DNA of 64,000 nucleotides from Balanoglossus misakiensis (taxonomy: Eukaryota > Hemichordata). Positions 12,801 to 23,193 of the stretch are shown in pieces. The notes below the pieces were generated by a model. That model worked only from the letters and a program-made list of their open reading frames with translations, searched no databases and was not told the DNA's origin. Made by a program: the position numbers and the translations under genes. Positions within the stretch are counted from its first letter, which is position 1. Each line of letters starts with the position of its first letter. The stretch lies in the NCBI GenBank assembly GCA_040954595.2, contig CM082594.2:5084001-5148000 (forward strand), written 5' to 3'.

Positions 12801-15438
12801 TGTTTTTCCCTCCAGGACGTTTAGCAGAGAGAAATGTTTCATTGAATTAGACACACCCAAAATGACTGAGGAACAAATGACAACGGTCGAAAACCAAGCA
12901 AACGAAGCGATCAGAAAGTGTACACCAGTCGTACCCAAGTGTTACGAGTCTGATGATAAAGAACTGGATGGAGTAAGTAAGAAAAACTACAACCAGATTC
13001 AGAATCACACTGTTATGATTGACAGTGGCGATTATTGAAAACTGACCATGATCAAAATAATCATCTTTATGTCTCTCACGTCAGATTCGTACCCGAGGTC
13101 TGCCAGATGACCACGTGGGTCTGGTTCGCGTGATAACCATTGAAGGAATCGACTCTAACATGTGTTGTGGGACTCATGTCTACAATCTGAGCCAGCTTCA
13201 GGTGAGCGAAGGAGTGTTCCCATGGCAACAGTACTCACAACAAGTTTAATGCTTGGTTTGGAGTTGGCCACAGTCCCTCTATCCAGGTACCTTGGTTTGA
13301 ACACGAGCTGGCAAGCTATCACAATCTATTAAAATTGGCATTATTTCTTTTGTGTGTGTATGTAGGTTATCAAGATTCTAGGTGTTGAAAAGGGGAAGAA
13401 GAACAAGATTAATTTGTGTTATTTGACTGGCAACAGAGTTTTAAACTATCTGGGTAAATGTTACAATACAGAAAAGGCACTCTGTACAGCACTCAAGTAA
13501 GTGAAATCAAATATTATGTGTACATCTCCTTGGTTTGATTAACTGCTCGAAAATCGCCAAAGTTTGGATATTTTGCAGAAAACAATTCATAGTCATTTGT
13601 GGTATGGTCTCTTGACAATTAACCTAGTGGCAAAGGACTATTCATATCGTTCTCAGGGTTATCATATCTAATTAACAAATATCAGTGGATGAGTTTGACA
13701 CTGCAATCATTGAAACATTTCAAGTCAAGAAAATACCGGGAAATTGGACAGCAAAACCACTGAAGGAAAAAAATACATAATAATAATGCTCATAGCAGTC
13801 TTATGAAATATTCACCGTAAACAAACACAGGGAGCATTCCTGATGTGCAAATAATAAAGTGATGAATTTCTACTGACAAATATATCGTTTGTGTGTGCAT
13901 TGCAGGTGTAGTCCCGAGGAACATGTTGACATGGCAAATAAACTTCAGAAATCTGTACGAGAGGCACAGAAGGTATTGTGTTGAAATTATACTCCAGTGG
14001 TGGTCATAGGGGGTTGAGTCTTAATGTATGTCGGGAAGCTGTAAGAAATGTGGCAGTACAGTCATGTGGTTAGTTCAGAACATAGCTCAGTTGCTGTGCA
14101 GTAGTGAAGGTGCATATGCAAAACAGATGAATATTTGAAACCCAGAATTCAAATGAACCATGGTATGATAAACACAACCATGTGTGTAAATTAAAACAAA
14201 CATAGAAATGTGCGTATTCCTATGTACACATTCATCACCCACATCTTTGTTTGGATGGCTGCCACATGACTTCTCTTGTCCACAGCAATCAGCAATGCAA
14301 TATTAATCCCAGAGTATGTCTGTTGCCTGTTTTGTTACAAATGGGCCGGGAAAGTTGTCATTGCACTGGGCTCAGCAAAACTGACCAGTAGAGTATATGT
14401 TGAACTTCAGTGTGACATCAGCTACCATCATTTCCCAACTCTATTTAGCTGGGGGATTGACTCTGACCGTTCCCTTTCAGTCCAAGACCCTGCTGCTGAG
14501 AGAAGTGGCAAAGTTTGAAGCCTTGCAGTACAAGAACAGCGCAGAGAGAGACGAGATACTGAGTATCCACAGAAAAGATGGAGACAATGAATACATGAAT
14601 ATCATCGCAAATGAAATTGGACAAGAAGTTAGTACATTGCATTGCATTGCATTGCATTGCATTGCATTGCAGTGCTGTCTTTTATTTTAGATTATTTATT
14701 CCATTTCAGTTGACTCATAATTTTCAGTATTCTCAGCATAGTGAAAAATGGAAAAGTATTAGCGATGCTGATTGGTCAAAATGTGAGCATGTGATTATTT
14801 TACATGATTCCTATTGGTCAATTCTGTATTTTATCATTCAAATGATAAACTAGAAGATGTTGCAATATTTCTTTATCAATTTGGACTTTCAGAATGGAGT
14901 TATTTTTGCAACTGTTGGCAATGACAAAGGTGCTGGTCTGTTTCTGTTGTCGGGTCCAGCAGATCTCATCACAGAGGTAGCACCTAAGTAAGTATATAAC
15001 CGTGCAAATTACGCAAGATAGACGTGCTTCATGGGTGCATATTAAGAAACAGTTCGATGTACAGAACATAATTAACGACCAAGATTACCCCGACAGACAC
15101 ACTCGCATCAAAAGATGCACCAACCTTCTACAACAGATCATATTATTCTGACCTTTTGTAAAACCTTTGACCAACTTATAGTCATATTTAATAGTTTCGA
15201 GACTTTGTACTTATTGCTGAAATGTGAATCACATGATCCATGATCTGACCATAACCCAAACTTTGCGTGTAAATGTACGATCAAATCATACATTTTCATT
15301 CTTATCCATGCCAGGATTGCCGAACTGTTGGACGGGAAAGGCGCCGGGAAAAACGGCAGATATCAAGGAAAAGCCAATAATCTGAAGAAAAAGAAAGAAG
15401 CTGAAGCCTTACTCAGATCAAGTCTCAGTAAATCCTAA
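9819..15438 (+). CDS. AARSD1: Alanyl-tRNA editing protein Aarsd1 (AlaX type)
   Basis: Exons: 9819-9857, 10347-10475, 11643-11660, 11988-12129, 12283-12340, 12816-12972, 13085-13201, 13366-13496, 13906-13972, 14481-14627, 14893-14987, 15315-15438. All phases close; the protein is 407 residues, against about 412 in human. It starts MVFECQRDSFKTE, as in vertebrate Aarsd1. The family hydrolyses Ser-tRNA(Ala) mischarged by alanyl-tRNA synthetase. The zinc/editing residues are present: HTGQH at 108-112 and CCGTH at 208-212. The EGGGQ-PDDRGT motif spans exons 2-3. The C-terminal part has RKDGDNEYMNIIANEIGQE and GKGAGKNGRYQGKA, both typical of the family. A CCAAT box lies at 9779-9783. The gene faces SLC49A4 tail to tail. 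Confidence 0.96.
10540..10676. repeat. Diverged tandem duplication in AARSD1 intron 2
   Basis: Two copies share GGGTTCACG...CCTA...TAAATCCA and then GATTTTCACTGGAGGG(T/C)CACA, at about 10540-10595 and 10597-10676. The second copy carries an insertion of about 20 bp. No coding potential. Confidence 0.6.
11643..11660 (+). CDS. AARSD1: 18-nt microexon of AARSD1
   Basis: A CTAG acceptor, then 18 nt encoding PDDRGT, then a strong GTGAGT donor. It restores the GGGQ-PDDRGT motif that is otherwise missing between exons 2 and 4, and it keeps phase 0 on both sides. It is flanked by introns of 1167 and 327 bp. Standard gene finders commonly miss exons this short. Confidence 0.9.
14635..14672. repeat. 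(TTGCA)n microsatellite beside AARSD1 exon 10 donor
   Basis: About seven TTGCA/TGCAT units starting roughly 8 nt after the GTTAGT donor at 14628. On the minus strand the repeat reads as a false open frame of MQCNA units. Confidence 0.85.
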
Positions 15439-16237
15439 TCTGAAGATTAGATTAAGTTCCGCACTTAATCTTTTCCATACATTCCTTGTTCAGATTTGGG
15501 TTTTAAAAAACTGGCAGTCATGAGTACAACTTCTGTCCTGGACTCAGTCATATACCAGCCCTCTATGGTCGAAATATGTTAGTACACATACTCTTGTTTT
15601 TATGAAGCGCTCCTATGGAAGAAATGGCCCAGAATTTACCATGTTATTGACATCATACTGCTAAATAAATGGCATAATACTCTACAACAATCACAATAAA
15701 TACTGTCGGTGTTTGAAATTTAATTGTCAACAGCGACATTCCTGGTTTTACATACACAGGTTATTATTTGTCTGAAAATTAGTGCAAACCATTCATTTTA
15801 ATTTGCTACTTTGTATTGTCCACAAGTGGCAAAATTGCTTGAGTCGTGCAGTTTTAGGTCAATTGAAGATTGAATTTAGAATCGGATTAAGCTCAAAAGC
15901 CATCCCCTGCCTGGCATGAATAAATTTCAATTTTTTAAATAATTTATCAGTCTGTGACAGCTTAAATTATATCAGTGATTTACTACTGCGTTTATCCCTG
16001 AAACCAGCAGGAAGAGTTGTCAGATATGGCACACGTAAATGGAAGATTTGACATTAAAGAAATGACTTCATCAAGAAAGACATAGTTTAGTGTTCTGTAA
16101 TGGCCTTAAAATAAAATAAAATCAAACCCTGTCTGACAACATATCAACATCTTCATGTAAATGTCCAGTCTTGAGATCAAAATCTCGCAGAGTTGTTTTG
16201 CGATGAAATGAAAATAAAAAGTTCAGAGCTGCATTGA
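15439..16237. other. Tail-to-tail 3' region between AARSD1 and SLC49A4
   Basis: About 800 bp holding the two 3'UTRs. Apart from the AARSD1 polyadenylation signals no gene or repeat is seen. I found no clear AATAAA for SLC49A4 on the minus strand here. Confidence 0.55.
15664..15700 (+). other. AARSD1 polyadenylation signals
   Basis: AATAAA at 15664-15669 and again at 15695-15700, 226-262 nt after the stop codon. Confidence 0.6.
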
Positions 16238-19200
16238 TCAGCTGTGAACTACAGCATCGTCTAAATCGGCCTCACACGGCGAAAGATCCACTGCCAATCG
16301 GTTATGTTTCTCCCTGTACAATATCAAGAGAGGCAAAGAGATGGTGATGGCTCCCAGCGTGCACCAGTTCATCCATGATATTGCTGAAAGAAGAGAAAAA
16401 ATATCCATTTGAATGGTGAGAGCAAGAATTGTGTAGTATTCTTTGAAAGTGGCAACTCTATTGAACAATGACTTGGCATTGATGGTAGCTCATTTCTTCC
16501 TCTAATGCATTTTTGTGTCCGTTGTAAAGTCAATAAAAATGTTAGACACACTGATGATAACAGAACTATCACCTAGAAATCTGTCTTACTTTTTCTGTTG
16601 TTCTTTGATGGAAGACTGGTACTAAGTGATGTACATGATAAAACACAAACATTGGGGGAGGGTGAAACAAAAGAAATGTTATACTCACACGCAGAGGGCA
16701 TCATCAAAATTAACAGAAAGACTAAACCAAAGAAGTTGTTCAGCAAAGTGAGGGTTATAGTGGTGATGCCTTCAGCGACGGGGTAACTGGCCTCCACAGC
16801 CCCCTCAAAAAATAATGGAATTGACCCGTTCAGGACAAAGCCAAGGAAAATTAATGAGGCATACAGCATGACTGAAAATAAAAAAGAAAAGTATTATGAC
16901 TTTTTTTTCTAATTTGAACTTTGCGACACCTGTTATAGAAGACATGAATGTTCAAAAAGGGATATTTATCATTACTGTGATGACATGTTCCCAGGCACTT
17001 GTGTAATAATTGAAAATCAAGTAATCAAAATTAAAACCTAGACTGTGTGTATATATAAACCTGTTCCAAAGAGGATATACCAGTATGAAACTTATGTTCT
17101 AATATAGTTCAACACATCTGTTCAGGAATGTCAAATTTATCATAGAAAACAAAAATTACATTCTAACACTTAAATGCATTCTTGGAAGACACTGCAATGC
17201 TCTCATTTCACTTCTTGTCAATTCTGTACATGATGTACTCACCTGTATTGAAGTGAATAATTTCATAGCATAGCAACAGATACCAACCAAAGGCCAGAAG
17301 GGCACTGGTGAACAGGAAGAGCAAGATCACTTTGATGTGACGACCACCAGTGCAATCTACACATCTAGAATACAAATGATTGCATTAATCAATATGTGAT
17401 ATGTAAGCATGTATGTATGCATTAGTGTATGTACGTACGTACGTATGCATTTGTGTATGTATGTATGTATGTATGTATGTATTGTATGTATATATGCATT
17501 TGTGTGTGTATGTATGTATGTATGTATGTATATGTATGCATGCATGCATGCATGCATGTATGTGTGAGTATGTATGTACCCTTATGCATGCAGGCAGCTT
17601 TGGAAGTGTGTGTATGTGTACAGCAAAGTTTGTTCATTATATCTTTACCAAAAATTGCAAAATAATTCCTGACACTGCTTGTCATCTTACCTCGCTAATG
17701 CAAAGCCTCCTGCAGCGCCAGCAATGTTTCCCCAAAACCCAATCCACCCAGCCTCCTCCTGTAAGTAATTTAAACATTTCAACATGTAAAGCCACTCAAA
17801 TCTCTTTGGGAAAGAAACCCTTGTCTCCCAGAACATAAGCACTAGCTGTAGAGTTTTATACCGAGTGAGTCTAAGCTATAACTCTCACAGAAATAAGACA
17901 ATCAAACATAGAGGTCTACATTAAGATGAATTGGGATGGGCTTTTTTTGCTAGCTGATGGAAAGTCAATTAACTTTGAACAATCTTACCTGAGAAACCCC
18001 CAAGGGTGAGAGTAACAGATCGACTATGGTTCCCCAACCGGCATAAGTACCACAGGCAATGCCATATGCCAAGCCTAAGCACCACACTTGTGATGATCTG
18101 GAATATAGAAATTCGATTTTATTTTTGCCATGGTACTATCAAAACCAGGTGCATGACACAGCATTGAAATATTGTGTAATTCTATGTAACACAACATAAC
18201 ACAGGACACAACACAACACAACACCGACTCACTTTGCCAACTTTAAAATTCCGGACTTGAATTCCATCCTCTCTGTTCCTGCGGATATGCTCGGAGGCAG
18301 CGGTGGTTTCATCGGAAAATAGACCAGCGTCAACAGACACAAAAGGACTTCAAAAGCACATTCTGCAGAACAAACACAAACAAGAACTTTATAACAAGAA
18401 AGATCAACCATGTATATATTATATCTCCCAGGAATCCAGAGCAGTTTCAGTCTGTTATCAACAGCTGCAGAATACTTTATGGTAAAGTCATTTCTAGACA
18501 AATGGCGCCCTCTACGACCGGCAAGACAATATTTCATCCTTACAACTCACTCACACAACTGAGATATGTTTTGCAGAGGTTTCTTCTATCAGTTATTTCC
18601 AAAAAAGAGCAAACTCAACCAACAATCAAATCATTAGAATACATTTCTACTTACCAATATACATTAAATGCCAGATTTGTCCAATTTCTTTATTAGTTAT
18701 AGCATCAGTGATTACTGCAGAGCAAAGCAAAAACACAGAATTACTTGACAAAACCCATCATTTTTTAACAATAAGAAAACATTCTTTTAAATTTTGAAGA
18801 TGAAAAAAGCTCCATAAATTCAAAAATGTTAACATTTTTACTTTGTAAATATTTTGTAAGATGAGTGTAAATGCCACTGACCTGCCATACCTTCACTTTT
18901 ATTTGGTTCGAGGGTAATCGTAGCCACTGTGCTGTCGTACACAAAAAGATACGATTAAAGTATTAGCACCAGTAATGAAAAGGATAATTAGTGAAAGTAA
19001 TGAATTGGATGAAAACATTTGAAAAGAATACTGCAAGTCGGTTACAATTAATGTCTGATATTACATATATTATATGTGCAGTGAACTCACCTGGTACTGT
19101 TGCTACTGTCGTGTGCGTCTTGCACAATGAGAGGTCCGATTAAAAAAGAAGCTGCAACACCGACGTAGGCAAAGATGGTGGAGATGGCGGTCGCCGTGGT

Positions 19201-20669
19201 CCTCTCGCTAGGCGGGAACCACGTGACTGAGATGAGAGGTGGACCAGCCATGAGGACGGGACCAGCCAAGCCGATCAAAAGCTGTCCAGCGTTCATCGTC
19301 CTGGAGACGAAATAAACAAGTTGCTCTAACATGAGTACTTGTAACCATGGCTACAACTGTCTGATGACTATAGTCATGTCAAAATGGGCTGTGGCATTCA
19401 CACTTACCATTTCATGTGATCCACCGATACTGGTATACATCGTATAGCTGTCCCAGCCATCAACAGTCCCTGTGTTATCAACATGGAAATTCTCATTCCT
19501 AGTAGAAGAAACAGATAGTACTGGTACATGACTTTCTAAATCCACTATTTCAGCAGTATTTATTATATACAGCTCCGAGTTTAGTCAATAAAACCATATG
19601 GCTAACCGCTTGGTTGGTGAAACCCTGAGACTTCAATTCAAACAGATATGCATGGTACAAACAATGCATGGACACATCCTGTATGCTTTAAATCAGACTG
19701 CCACATGGATTCTTACAGGAAACACTGCAGAATAAATTCTCGTGAGCCAGACACCTGAGCTTTATTTCCACTCCACAAATCGATGCAAAATATCAACCCT
19801 CTTTATAGTAACATGGTAGCTGTTGCCATAAAGGGCCAGTTGTTTACAATGATGTGAAGAAGTTAGCATCTAGACTTAAACCCTACTATAGACACTTATT
19901 TGAAAGACTTCTCTCCTGACCGATGAACAGGTTTCCATTGAACACTTAAAAGGTTTCCTGTGTCATTTTTTCACAAACCACTTTACAATATGATCTGCTG
20001 ATTTCAGATGGTACATACCGTTATACCTGTACATATAATCAGCAGGATCAATTTGGACAATTTGAGATTAGCTGAAAATATGGTTTATTTATTGTGTGTC
20101 ACTGTGGGGTAAAACTGGATCAAGCAGTAATAAAAAAATTAATTCCCTCATACTAGTATGAAAGAAATGTTTGTTCCCCAGAACAATGGACTCATAAGTA
20201 ACGGTGATTGGGTAAACAAACTCATGGTCACCTGACACATTGTTGAAGGTTAGTCGATTACTAAAACTAACAAACCTTTCACGTCCATGAGGTATGAGAA
20301 AGGTATGGCAGTGACGACGTAGGCGATCGGCCCCCAGTTTGTCAGCAAGGCGATGTCGGCGTTTGTCCAGCCCGGCAGGACGGACTCCACCGTGTCGGCT
20401 ATCGGTCCCCAACTGTTCCACGCCATTCCCTGGTGGAAGGCGGTGAAAGAAAACAACATCAGGATGTACCATCGTCGCTTGTAAACGCCGTGTCCCGCCT
20501 TCGAGTAGGAACTGACGAGGGAGTTTATGGCATATGTTTGGCTTCCCAGAAGCGGCGATTTCTCCGACGACGGTCCATGAAGGGGCTCGGACCTTGGAGC
20601 TTCGACGTGACCTCCGTCTCTGTCCTCAAGGTTTCGTCCACTGGCAGGAGGACCCCTTCCGTTTTCCAT
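16238..20669 (-). CDS. SLC49A4: SLC49A4/DIRC2 lysosomal major-facilitator transporter
   Basis: Minus-strand exons: 20669-20276, 19498-19408, 19300-19091, 18931-18891, 18714-18655, 18362-18233, 18097-17989, 17758-17691, 17364-17243, 16871-16689, 16383-16238. Phases all close; 517 residues (human is about 478). Family landmarks in order: RRWYILMLFSF...WNSWGPI (TM1), RCIPVS, GQLLIGLAGPVLM, TWFPPSERTTATAI, YFPMKPPLPPS, YAGWGTIVDLLLSP, GWIGFWGNIAGAAGG, LNGSIPLFFE and YPVAEGIT. The N-terminal tail has EKSPLL (36-41), an ExxxLL dileucine signal like the lysosome-targeting signal of human DIRC2. The human protein is a lysosomal membrane carrier reported to handle pyridoxine; the substrate here is inference. 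Start chosen at the first ATG before the sorting motif. It is head to head with ASB1. Confidence 0.95.
17399..17590. repeat. Compound (GTAT)n/(GCAT)n microsatellite
   Basis: Tetranucleotide array in SLC49A4 intron 8, with self-complementary GTACGTACGTAC and ATGCATGCATGC blocks. It makes long spurious open frames on both strands. It begins about 35 bp upstream of the exon 9 acceptor on the minus strand. Confidence 0.9.
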
Positions 20670-21944
20670 ACCCCCGCCCCCTGCAGATTAAATTTCGGGG
20701 TCTGGAAAAATCGAAGGTGTAAACGCGCTACACCATCCAACAAATCTACCTGAGGATCATGAGATGTATATTTTCATACAAGCAAAGACGACAATCTTCA
20801 AATACGGCAAATTATCGCGATTGTAGCCCTGGTCAAGCAGCCAGCTTGAGGTCAATCACATCCAGTACGAGCAGCAGAGGACAGTGACGTGTCACGTGAG
20901 CTCTGTCATGTGACAGTGAGGTCAGAGATCAAAGTTCACCACTCACAGGTCAATCTGTCAGTGGAAACGTAGTGGAAGCCATGACTGTACCCGGCGTCTT
21001 ACTGTTGTCAAGACGGAAAGCGTTTTGACACTCAAACTTGGGTATGTACTTCTTAATTTTGTCATCAAAACATCGGTGTGTTTCCCCAGAATACAGATCC
21101 AATCGCGATGGTGGTCAAATATAAGCAAAACGTTTCCAGATTGCGTATTATTTTACTGTCAGTGTCACCTTGGACTCCATCGACAACAGGGTACATGTAT
21201 TAGTCACACAGTCTCTTTTTTTCCTTTTCAATCATTACTGAAACCGACGTTTGTGAAGTCTTCTTTCTCTTCAAAATCCCCCCTTCTCACGAGATATTAT
21301 ATCAGGGGTAAATTATACAGAAATGTAAAGATTGTCCGCAGCTGGACACTAAAGGCTAGTATAGCACCAACAACAGCTGTTACTAGCTATCAGTATCAAT
21401 ATTGTATCAGTATGTTGTGACTGACATACATTTGTGCCCGACATCACTTATATAGCTAGTCATCTACAGACGCAGAAGTCTACTGTATCTCAAGGTGACA
21501 TGTCTTAGATTGTGCATAAGATTGCACTGGTATGTCCATTAAACCTTGGGGATTTATCATTCAATGATGCATATTACAGTTGTCTATGATGATGATGATG
21601 ATGCTGATAGTGATAGGGTATTAGCATATCAATTCATCTCTGTTCATGTTTCTTTCTGTCTGTCACGTAAGTGACTCTTCATCATGAATAAATAGTGGTT
21701 CATTGCTCCATTAATTTTTTTGTTTTGTTTCAGTATCATTCATAGCTGTGTATGGACACAGCTGTATACACAGCTGTATGAGGAGAGGGGGGGGGGGGTA
21801 GTACCTATTGGGGAAAACCAACAGAGGCTACCCCCCCCCCCCTCCCCCAACACACACACACACAGCTGTGTTTCCACAGCTATACACATGTATTTTGTAA
21901 ATATTCACTTTCATTCTTTACTAGGATATGGACGTGCCTGCAGT
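20670..21944. promoter_or_regulatory. Head-to-head intergenic region, SLC49A4 and ASB1
   Basis: 1.3 kb between the divergent start codons. It holds the SLC49A4 promoter and the 5'UTR/upstream intron of ASB1 (acceptor CTAG at 21921-21924). No core promoter element could be assigned with confidence. A large imperfect foldback lies at 21741-21890. Confidence 0.5.
21741..21890. repeat. Imperfect foldback with CAGCTG motifs and G12/C14 arms
   Basis: Left arm 21741-21801 (CATAGCTGTG...ACACAGCTGT...then a G run and TAG). Right arm 21828-21890 (CTA, then a C run...CACACAGCTGTG...ACAGCTATACAC). Each arm is roughly the reverse complement of the other around a loop of about 26 nt. It lies just 5' of the ASB1 coding exon. 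Confidence 0.7.
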
Positions 21945-23193
21945 ATGAATTGGGTGAAAAAAGAAAGCTCCATGGCTGAAGAAAGTGCTGCTTCTGTTTA
22001 CGAGGACGAATGCCAGTGGCCGATACATACAAAGGACTCCTTCGTCCACCAGGCGGCCTATGTGGGTCACATAGGCAAGTTGCGCGAGTACCTCACGGAG
22101 AAGAAACACTTGAAGAAGATCAACAGCAAGAACCGGCTGGGATGCACCCCGCTGAGGCTGGCCGCCACCAAGGGACACGTGGCGTGCGTGGAGTGCCTGC
22201 TGAGCCACGGGGCGAGCGTGGACATCGCCGACATGAAGGCGCAGACGCCGCTCTTCATGGCCGTGCAGAACGCCCACGTGGAGTGCGTCCAGGCGCTGCT
22301 GGCGGCCGGCGCCGACCCCAACGGCGACCGCGGCCACCTGTGCACGCCGCTGTACATCGCCGTGATGCGCGGCGCCCTGCAGTGCATGCAGGAGCTGGTC
22401 AGGTACGGCGCCGACGTCAACTTCGCCCAGATCACCACAGGGTCGTTCAGCAGCACCCCGCTGTACATCAGCTTCGCCTACCGCCACCTGGACTGCTTCA
22501 AGTGGCTCCTGTGTCTAGGCGCCGACCCCAACGCCGGCATGCCATCCCATTCCGTACCACATCCGACGGCCATCACCCCGTCGATCTTCAATGCAGCCAT
22601 CAGGCGACGGGAAAAGTCCTGGATCGATCTCCTGGTTGATTTCGACACCAACCTTGACCTCAACGATGAAAATCTCCGAAAAATGTACATTCAGCATGAC
22701 ATAGAAAACGAGAGGGAATTCATGGAACATCTTCAATCACTGATCTGTAAGTTTGTCTTGTATAGGTTGACCCAAAATTAGAAAACACACATACATACCA
22801 TGGACATGCAGTATAAACACAAGGATGATAATGACATTATATTGCTTACATAATATACACACCATATTTTCATGAAGTTGTATTGTTTTGCTCTGTACAT
22901 GTTCAGTGCAGTCTGAGTTACGTTAATATTCGCCATTGATAATGAATCATTACCAGTAAAAAGTGCTAATTTGCATAAATGAATGCTAATCTACCACAAA
23001 TCTTGCAACATGATTGAAATTCTTTCTATTAACCGCAATTTCATTTTTCTTTCCAGACACACCAAGATCCTTGCAATCCCAGTGTCGTATAGTCATACGG
23101 AGAATCATGTCTGACCATCTGATGCTAATCGACAAGCTCCCAATGCCGGACTGTCTCAAAAACTATTTACATCACCGAGAAATGTGGCCCTGA
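21945..23193 (+). CDS. ASB1: ASB1, ankyrin repeat and SOCS box protein
   Basis: Exons 21945-22746 and 23057-23193; phase 1 junction; 312 residues (human ASB1 about 335). After a short N-terminus (CQWPIHTKDSFVHQAAYVGHIG) come about five to six ankyrin repeats with GCTPLRLAATKGHVACVECLL, TPLFMAVQNAHVECVQALL and STPLYISFAYRHLDCFKWLL. The last two of these segments and the LGADPN motif resemble ASB1 more than other ASBs. Exon 2 encodes the SOCS box (SLQSQCRIVIRRIM...LPMPDCLKNYL), which recruits Elongin B/C and Cullin 5 so that ankyrin-bound substrates are ubiquitinated. Start at 21945 follows a splice acceptor; the ATG at 21972 (MAEES) is an alternative and resembles the vertebrate start. The ankyrin exon is unusually GC-rich. 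Confidence 0.95.

Noticed and set aside
17357-17685. ORFs on both strands with MYVC/THIH repeats
   Set aside because: Translation of the GTAT/GCAT microsatellite in SLC49A4 intron 8.
21921-22487. 188-codon ORF antisense to the ASB1 ankyrin exon
   Set aside because: Arises from the high G+C third positions of ASB1. It has low-complexity Val/Gly/Ala/Arg content and no domain; the sense frame is clearly coding.
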